A DNA stretch of 64,000 nt from Gremmenia infestans (taxonomy: Eukaryota; Ascomycota; Leotiomycetes; Helotiales; Hamatocanthoscyphaceae), in NCBI GenBank assembly GCA_032629725.1, contig JAFEVB010000012.1:930001-994000 (forward strand), written 5' to 3'. Positions 56,896-64,000 of this stretch are shown piece by piece. Below the pieces are notes generated by a model that was given only the letters and a program-made list of their open reading frames with translations, was not told the origin of the DNA and searched no databases. The translations under genes were made by a program, and so were the position numbers. How positions within the stretch are numbered: position 1 is the first letter of the stretch; each line of letters starts with the position of its first letter.

Positions 56896-59800
56896 TGCTG
56901 CAGATTGAAAACAAGAGAGAGAACTTTGAAAGCACAGAGAAAAGAACAAGAGGTGAAAAAAGTCCTCAACAGAGAAAAAAAGATATAGCTGTAGCCATAT
57001 CCATAGAAAACTTCTCCTACCTCACCCTACCCTACCATGCCATGGTAAATTTCTTGTCCCGACGTTTCTGCGATGTAGTCTTGTACCTGGATAAGTACAC
57101 CACAGGCCCGCTGCGGACAAAGATAGCTGTTGGCCACCAACCACAGCTTTCAGAATTCGAACAAACTTCTTCTACGGGGATTCTAGAGGAGCCGTGGAGA
57201 GCAAAGATTGCGTTGAAGCCGGCCAAACTCCATGTTGTTATGGAGCGGGGTAACCGTATTAGGCGATGTCGTGATTTCAAGCTCTCTTGTCGTGATGAAT
57301 TTGGCCGTTGAGAAGGGGTCGTGTACATACGTAATTCACCTGATGATGATGATAAAGAAAGATATGATTGAAATGTACAGTATTGTAGCAAGGAAGGTTA
57401 GATTAGATAAGAGAATAGATGTACTGTACAGTATTGTGGTTGAAGAGTTAGTCTTGTTTTCCCGATGAAGCTATCACGTGCTTTCGCGTTATTGTTTTCA
57501 AAGGCATGGGCATGCCCCCACGCATCCTGTGAGGATATGAGATATATGTATGGCCAGTAGGGTTGAGTCTCTTATACCAGAGTAAAATGTTTAGTCCAGT
57601 GCAGATGGGATAGGGGAGACCTTCCTTGCCTTCGTTAAAGTGTAGACTACCTGCAGTACGGGTACCCCTTTTAGCCTTGTGACAACCCTTCTCCTTTCTA
57701 TCTCCTCCCTGCTTGTGTAACAAGCACAAGAATAAGCATCACAAGGCAAGCCCTCAGCCCTTTCCCCTTGGCCTGCCTGCCCTGCTTACTGTACTGTTAC
57801 TACGGGGTACCATCTTGACAACGGGCGTACCCGTCCCCAGTCATGCCAGCCCTAAGGAACTGTAGGCATTCTTGCACCCAAATAAATCATCCATGGCGCC
57901 CTGTATATGGAGGTACGAGTAACGTAAACTTCCATATTCAGAAAACGGTCGCAGTTGCAGTCACACCATAAACAAAGGGCAAAACAAAACATTCATGCGT
58001 TTCAAACCCTACTCACCGGTTCCGAATCCTCACAACGGCATTGATCATCAAGTACATACGTACAATTTAATATAAAAACCATCGTGGCGTTCTGCACTTG
58101 GCAGGTAAAGGATTATGATTGTGATTTCGTGGGAGTAGCCATGAGGCACAGCAGGTGGCTTGATTGATCTTCTTCTGCACGGAACTCTTGCATAAAGGAA
58201 ATCAAAGTGGCTGCTAAGATTCTGTCACCTCACATCGGGGCTGTCTCCTTCTTGAGCTCTGGGGGGTATATGCCCGGGCCGTTATATGGCTATACATGCT
58301 GCTGATTGGACCGCGGAATAGGGAGTGCTTCCGATCTTACGAAGTATTTCAATAAGAGGTGAGATCATGTGAGTGAGCACCCTTTTAAACCTTTGAGTCT
58401 CGAACCCCGCCGCTTTTGGGGGCTAATGGATGTGCAGAATTTAACATCTCTTTTGTACGGAGTAACATAAACGTCTTTTTTTTTGGTTTGCGGGACAACT
58501 AAGACATATGACCGGATGTCTCGGGAAATATGCAAAAGACGTGGCATTTTATGTCTTTGCTTTTCGCGTTATGGTAGAAGCTGTACGGGGCATTCCAAAC
58601 GCAGATTTGTGGGATAGGAGACTGGACTGGACTGGTTGGTGTATATGCGATCTCTGAAGGTATAAAACATCTCTATCAATCTCAGTCACCGGCGGTGAGC
58701 AGCCTGTTATTTCGCTTTGATATTTACTCGTATTGCGATTTTGAATCTGCATCCTCTCAGGTGCTCGCACGTCATGGTCATTAATTCACACTTTCTGTGG
58801 TGTACTGGTGCCGGTTGAAGGGGTTGTGATACTTCGTACAAACCGTCGAAACATCGCTCGAAATAGAAGCTCGAAGTCTAGATCTAGCGCTTTGGGCATC
58901 TTGGAATCTGGGATTTGAAACGTCCAAACTCTACGTTAGCGCTAGTGGCTGGTAACTTTCCTAAGCTCTGCCCAAAAGAAGCTCACGTTGAGATCGCGTG
59001 TCCCAGTCCTCTTCTTGGCCCAACACGGCTTGGCGTTGAAGAAGTCCAGATACTAAGAGTGCGTATCGGCCATACCGGTCCGCTAATGACATACCGAGAG
59101 AAGCTACTGGGAGGGTCGCTCGCTTAGATACTTTTTCTCGGGCTTTGAACCAGTCTTCACTCGGAGTTTTCATTTCCTTCAAGTTCCTAAAATGGTATGG
59201 GGAAAATGGCAGACCACCGCGGGAGTTGCAAAGTAGGTTTTCGTTGGAAATAATGCTGTGATCAGAATACAAGCCGTGGCATAGGTACCGACTCCCGAGC
59301 TATCAAAGTTTTTGGCATTCCCCTTCAAATCTTTATGAGGCCCATATTTATCTCTGATTCATCCGAGGTGTTCGTGGCTCCCGTCGGCGTATGATAGTGT
59401 TAATCGCGATTTCTCTATTTCAAGTCCAGACATGGACATTAGGTAGTCTGAGGTAGAGAGAACCTTACAACTGTACGAAGTACTATGAGGTTGATATAAA
59501 CGTTTCCATGTGAGCAAGCATTATCGCGTTGGTTCAGAAATCAGAAGCCAGCAGCTGTCGACAGGGGATGAAGTGGGACGCCCCAACGGTACTCAATTAA
59601 CGGTGTTGTGGGAGACAGGGAGTCCAGGATGATGGTGTCAGCGCCGTTCAAGGAACCCTGCAAAGGCACCAGACAGGCATGGCACAAACCACATCTAACA
59701 GTCGACAGGGGGAGATCTCTTCAGGAACTTTTGCCGTCGACTTGTGAACTCGTGCGCGACTGAAGAAAGGATGCGCTCCTATTGGACCTTCCACTATAAT

Positions 59801-60784
59801 ATGTGCCCAAGGACCCGAGCGCTGCATGTTGTCTGTCTCACCAGCAGCCAGCCCAAGAAAATTTGGTTTGCGAGATTAAAGTTGGAAGATGCGTTTTGGC
59901 TATTCTTGAACGTTGGCTTTACTTGATAACAGTACCGCAAATGTTATGGCCGGGGTGCTGGTGAGGCTCCAGATCGCCAGGCCGGGCACCGTGGCACCCA
60001 CGGTTCATGCTTCGACAGGTCATGTTGGCGCAAGATGTCAACCCTCAAGGGAGAGCTGGAAATTCTCCGAATGACAAGGCAAGGCCTCGGTCCTTGAGGG
60101 TTGAGGGAAGCAGCCCCACGACTCTAGTATTCTATCTACCGGCCATGGGTCAGTAGTAAACACCCTAAAGAGGGTGTTTTCCAACGTCACTTCATCTTTT
60201 CAAACTTGCTCTTGAACTTTTCAAGATGCAGTCAGCAGAAGCAGCAGTTTTCGGAGTTCCTCTTCAACCGAGTCCGGCGATGATTGGCGAGGGACTGACT
60301 CGGATTATACGCTGGACACAATGAGCATAGCACATGCGCTGGAAGAAACTTCTAGCGACACGGCTGAAGACTTTCAAGATAGGGCCAAATGATGGCGAAA
60401 GGATTGTTTATTGTACAGAGAGTCATTAATGTCGGGGTCTGGCGGTGACACTACCGAGTTTTGATGAACGGAGGAGGAAAACAGAGTAAGGACAATTCGC
60501 AGCACGAAAGTACCGGTATCACAGGTATGTTGCCCGGAAGACCAGTGAGCCGGTTCGGTTCCACAGACCAGTTCCTACAGTGCGGTAACAGTTCTAGTCA
60601 GCAGCAAAGAAGGGATCATTATTTGCATGAATTCATAGGTGAAGCAGAGCTGCAGCAGCATAGCTGAGCTGAGCATAGCTGAGTCAAGACGCAGCTTATG
60701 AAAGGCAAAACAAGCCGGAATTATTACTATTTGGAGAGCTTGGGCTTGGTAAGAAATAGGCACAGCTTGTTGGGATGAACCATA
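56896..60784. other. Long gene-poor region
   Basis: The first part is the transporter promoter. Beyond it all ORFs are short, overlap on both strands and lack domains. No RNA gene is recognised. A hairpin-like GAGCTGAGCATAGCTGAG repeat lies near 60665-60685. Confidence 0.5.
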
Positions 60785-60816
60785 TACGAAGTACGAAGTA
60801 CGAAGTACGAAGTACA
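60785..60816. repeat. (TACGAAG)n tandem repeat
   Basis: Four to five perfect seven-base units are directly visible. It lies between genes. Confidence 0.9.
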
Positions 60817-63800
60817 GTCTCAAAGACGGCGGCGGGACTAGACAGAGTTGGAAAACAATTTCCACACGACCATTCTCTTGAGGCTTTTGAAGTTTGGTAT
60901 GAATTATTCATGTTGCGATTTTGATAGTAGGGCGTGATCAGCGCACATCGACACCGACGGCTTCCTGATTAGGAAGTTCATCTCCGGGGCTACTTCATGC
61001 AATTGCGCGTCCATTTGATTCGAGAGCTGGAGGAGCAAAAGGGCGGCGAGGATTTGTTTCGGGTGTGGCCCAAGGCACCGAAAGCTTTCTATTCGATAAT
61101 ATAATTATATGTGGTCCGTCTTATTGCAGCGCCGTACGGCCAGGCTCGGGCAAATTTTGGCAGAGAATACGGAATACGCAGTACGGGGAGGAAGATGTGG
61201 TGATGCTGTCTACTAACACATACAGACATGGCGCGTATATGAGGCGGTTATTGGTGGACGATGGAGACTAGAAATCCAGGAAGTATGAGTAGACGAAGAT
61301 GGAATGAAAAGAGCAGATGTTGAAGAGTAATACAGCGAGCGCACACCTTGACAATAAATCCATTCATGCCCCCTAAATTAATTAGCTATTTCATGTAAAA
61401 GAGCAAGATCGTACGATTGAGGGCTGTGGCAAAAAAAACGGGCTGAACTACTGAACGACACAAGCCACTTCACTCCACTCTCTGGTCCTCTATCCACCTT
61501 CCTCCCCCTCATCCGAAGAATACTTCCGTATGGCGTACGGAGTAGTAACTTAATTTCGACTTGAAAAGGAAGTGCCGTCAAAGAATCTTACTGGGCCCGC
61601 TCTTATTTAAATTTCTTCAGCGAGACTTCTCGAACAAGTTACGCCCTTGAAGCCTCCGGAGTAATGGCATGGCATGGCCTGTCAAAAGTCTAGAGATACT
61701 TCTATTTCCATGCCCTTGAAAAATCACTGTATCCTTGCACACACTCCACCCCACCCACCACCTCCTGAGTCCTCAAGTTCAACGGCTTTCACAGACAGGG
61801 TTGCCTCCCACGCCGGTCAACGCTGCCGCTGCCTGCCTTCCTTCCCTTGAACCCCTAAGTAATAAACATCGCCAGGGCCCAAGACTTCCTTCCCTCCCGT
61901 TTCCAATCAAAGCTTCTTCTGCATTTTCAGCACAAGGATCAGTCAACGGGCGCAATCCCAATCCCCCTATCCTTGCCTACCCGCACCGCACGTACAGCGA
62001 CCGACTGCGTGAAGCTACGGCCTTCTGACAGCCTACTGTACATACCCTACCTTACCTAGCCATCTAGCCCTAGCCCTGACAGACTGTGACAGCCCAGGGA
62101 GAGCTTGCGCGGGAAGATTGTGAAGTGAAGCTATTCGCGCGCACGACACCGCGTTCAGAGTTCGTGATAGTAACTTTTCTGTCCGCCATTGACGTGACAC
62201 CGACGTCGCATTTACACACGAATACTACCGTTGCACGAAGAAAATCTCACGGCGCATACACGTGCTATTAGATTATTTCTGTCACCAGTATTCGGGTCCT
62301 TTTCAAACGTGGGCGCATCCAGAAACCGAGTTTGCCTCCTCGAACCCCGAATTTCCACTATCTCGGCAGCAACGCGACAGACGCATCGCAGGCCAAATCT
62401 CCACATCCACCTCGTGGGAATTGCACTGCAGACATTGCAAAGTACAGAATCTATCAGATTCGTACCAAAAAAGGTCAGACCTGATAATTTCCTGTTTCAC
62501 TCCCTCCGCGCCTACGGAGTTCTGGAGAACCCCCTCTGAGTCATTCTCGACGCCTTGGAGTCTGATGGGGAACGCGTCTCAGCGCCATACTCCAGATCTA
62601 CATGTTTAGCGACCGCGTGCTGAACGGCCAACTCTTCTGCACCACTTCAATCCGTGCAACGGCGCAACGTGGAGATCGACAAGCGCGCAGTCCTTGAGAG
62701 ACAAATGCCTCCTATGCCCTTTGCGCTGCGCAGAGGCAACGATTGCATCGTCAGACTTCGATCCAATAACTCCTACTGCCTCGGTGCCGAGTCTTCCAGC
62801 TGATATTCAATCTTGGGCGTACTGTGCTGACCTTTGTAATACACAGACAGACTCGAAAACCACTGTCTCCCGACGCCTGCCAACATCCTACACTACATAC
62901 CCGCTCACGTTGTCCTGCAGCAGCTACCCTACGCAGAACCCGAAAACGCTTTCCTAAGCTCCACCCTCTGAAGCACTGACGAGGATATCGATCCGATCAT
63001 CTGGACTTGGGACTCGACAATCTGACGACAACCGGGTAGAAGGTTATCGAGAAATTACACATCCTGCACACAGAAAATATTCTGTGCAGCTACGGGAGAA
63101 GCAAGCGCACACAGCAGTCACTCTATCTGAGGGCGCGGCGCTATCACACGATCAACTCCAGATCTCTTCTCTTAAAAGGCAACACCTTGATCGTGCGCGC
63201 CACGGAGCCGTCCCGATCGAGTTACCTACGGAGAAGTTCTTCCGCAAAGACTTAGGACACGTAGAGATACAGACCGCCACAAGCGCGAGATCTCGAGAGT
63301 ACATAGTCTTCAGATTTTGTCGTACAGGAACCCATTCACAGATCCCTCCCGACACCCACCTCGACGCGCCGAGCTGTAAGGAGAACATCTTAGTTTACAC
63401 GGAGACCCAGAAACTAACAATTTGACAGGAAAAGTGCCAGCCGCAAAGGAGCCCCTCGTGCAAAATACATCGGATTGTTACTCCTCCATAACAAAGTCGC
63501 GATAAAAGCTACATCTACATTTACTTCCCCAAAGGTACGTTCTGGGCCTGGCTTTTTATTTATTATTCTAGCATCTCTACCCAAAAGTTCACTCTTGACC
63601 TGTCGTGCTGGCGCACCCCATCCTTGTTTCTTCCCGCTGGGCGGTTGGCCCACCCCGTGTAAGCGAAGCGGTATCCATGACCGAGGGCCGCTGCATGACC
63701 AGCCCAGCCCAAACCCCATGTCTTGTCGGCTGCACGCTCCATCATCTTCCTTAATAAATGTGCCGAAGTGTGGGTGTCTTGCCGTCTTGCCCTGGCCACT

Positions 63801-64000
63801 TGTTTATCAAGCATCCATGCCTGTATATTATCTCCCCAAGCCCAGAGACCCCAACACACTTTACCTTGTCTTTTCACTGACAACGGTCTTCTTTGAAGCC
63901 CCCGTCAAACTGTTGCAGCCGCGTCCATCTTTGTCTTTGCGTCATTGAGCTCTGAGCAGCAAGCAGTACGCTGCAGTCAAAGTCATTGAGTCTTTTTGTA
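60817..64000. other. No supported gene; C-rich plus strand from ~61.7 kb
   Basis: From about 61730 the plus strand becomes rich in C and T with many short ORFs (for example 62262-62609 and 63475-63948), none with a domain. Long pyrimidine-rich leaders of this type precede some large fungal regulatory genes, so the coding part may start beyond 64000. I cannot support any start codon or splice site here. Confidence 0.35.

Noticed and set aside
58360..58440. tRNA-like B box on the minus strand (GGGTTCGAGAC).
   Set aside because: No five-base-pair T stem, acceptor stem or A box could be matched around it.
1..64000. CRISPR arrays, phage genes or bacterial operons.
   Set aside because: No regularly spaced direct repeats and no bacterial gene signatures; introns and gene families are fungal.

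Overview
The window looks like a chromosomal segment of a filamentous ascomycete (Pezizomycotina; a leotiomycete would fit, but I cannot prove the class). The evidence is short introns (mostly 47-60 bases) with GTAAGT-type donors and CTAAC-type branch points, housekeeping genes with clear ascomycete counterparts (CCT8, SPT8, an INO80 subunit), and families typical of these fungi: Zn2Cys6 factors, HET domain, 2EXR domain and LaeA-like methyltransferases. I see no bacterial operon, CRISPR array, rRNA or convincing tRNA gene. Exon structures were rebuilt by eye from splice signals and reading phase. Where I give exact exons, phase is preserved through every junction and the coding total is divisible by three.

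Layout. 1-6.7 kb is a conserved block: CCT8 (minus), an INO80F/HMG-box chromatin protein (plus) and an Rmd1/Rmd8-type DUF155 membrane protein (plus). 7-15 kb is accessory and decayed: a stop-interrupted ORF, a truncated 2EXR gene, a frameshifted orphan gene, a Zn2Cys6 factor whose first zinc-cluster half cannot be found, a foldback element, and a HET pseudogene with RIP-like stops. 15-23.6 kb is conserved again: SPT8 of SAGA (minus) and a ZNFX1/Hrr1-type helicase (plus). 23.6-28 kb holds only fragments. 28-44 kb carries an O-methyltransferase, a LaeA-like methyltransferase, a pepsin-like protein with both catalytic aspartates replaced, a broken cysteine-rich small secreted protein, a small secreted protein and a 12-exon gene for a ~700-residue secreted protein, separated by long repeat-rich spacers. 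44-48.8 kb is gene-poor with two foldback elements. 48.8-54.3 kb has two tandem 2EXR paralogues, a foldback element, two pseudogenes and a proline-rich hypothetical gene. 55-57 kb is a DAL5-like MFS transporter. The last 7 kb shows no supported gene; its final 2.3 kb is C-rich on the plus strand and may be the leader of a gene beyond the window.

Functionally, four conserved nuclear or proteostasis genes (CCT8, INO80 subunit, SPT8, Hrr1-like helicase) alternate with fast-evolving secreted, self-recognition-type and transport genes. The most interesting structures are five short foldback (MITE-like) elements. Two of them, 33 kb apart, share the same outer ~15 bases and the same length but have unrelated inner arms, and each arm holds its own hairpin. 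The dead aspartic-protease homologue and the unidentified secreted 12-exon gene also merit a second look.
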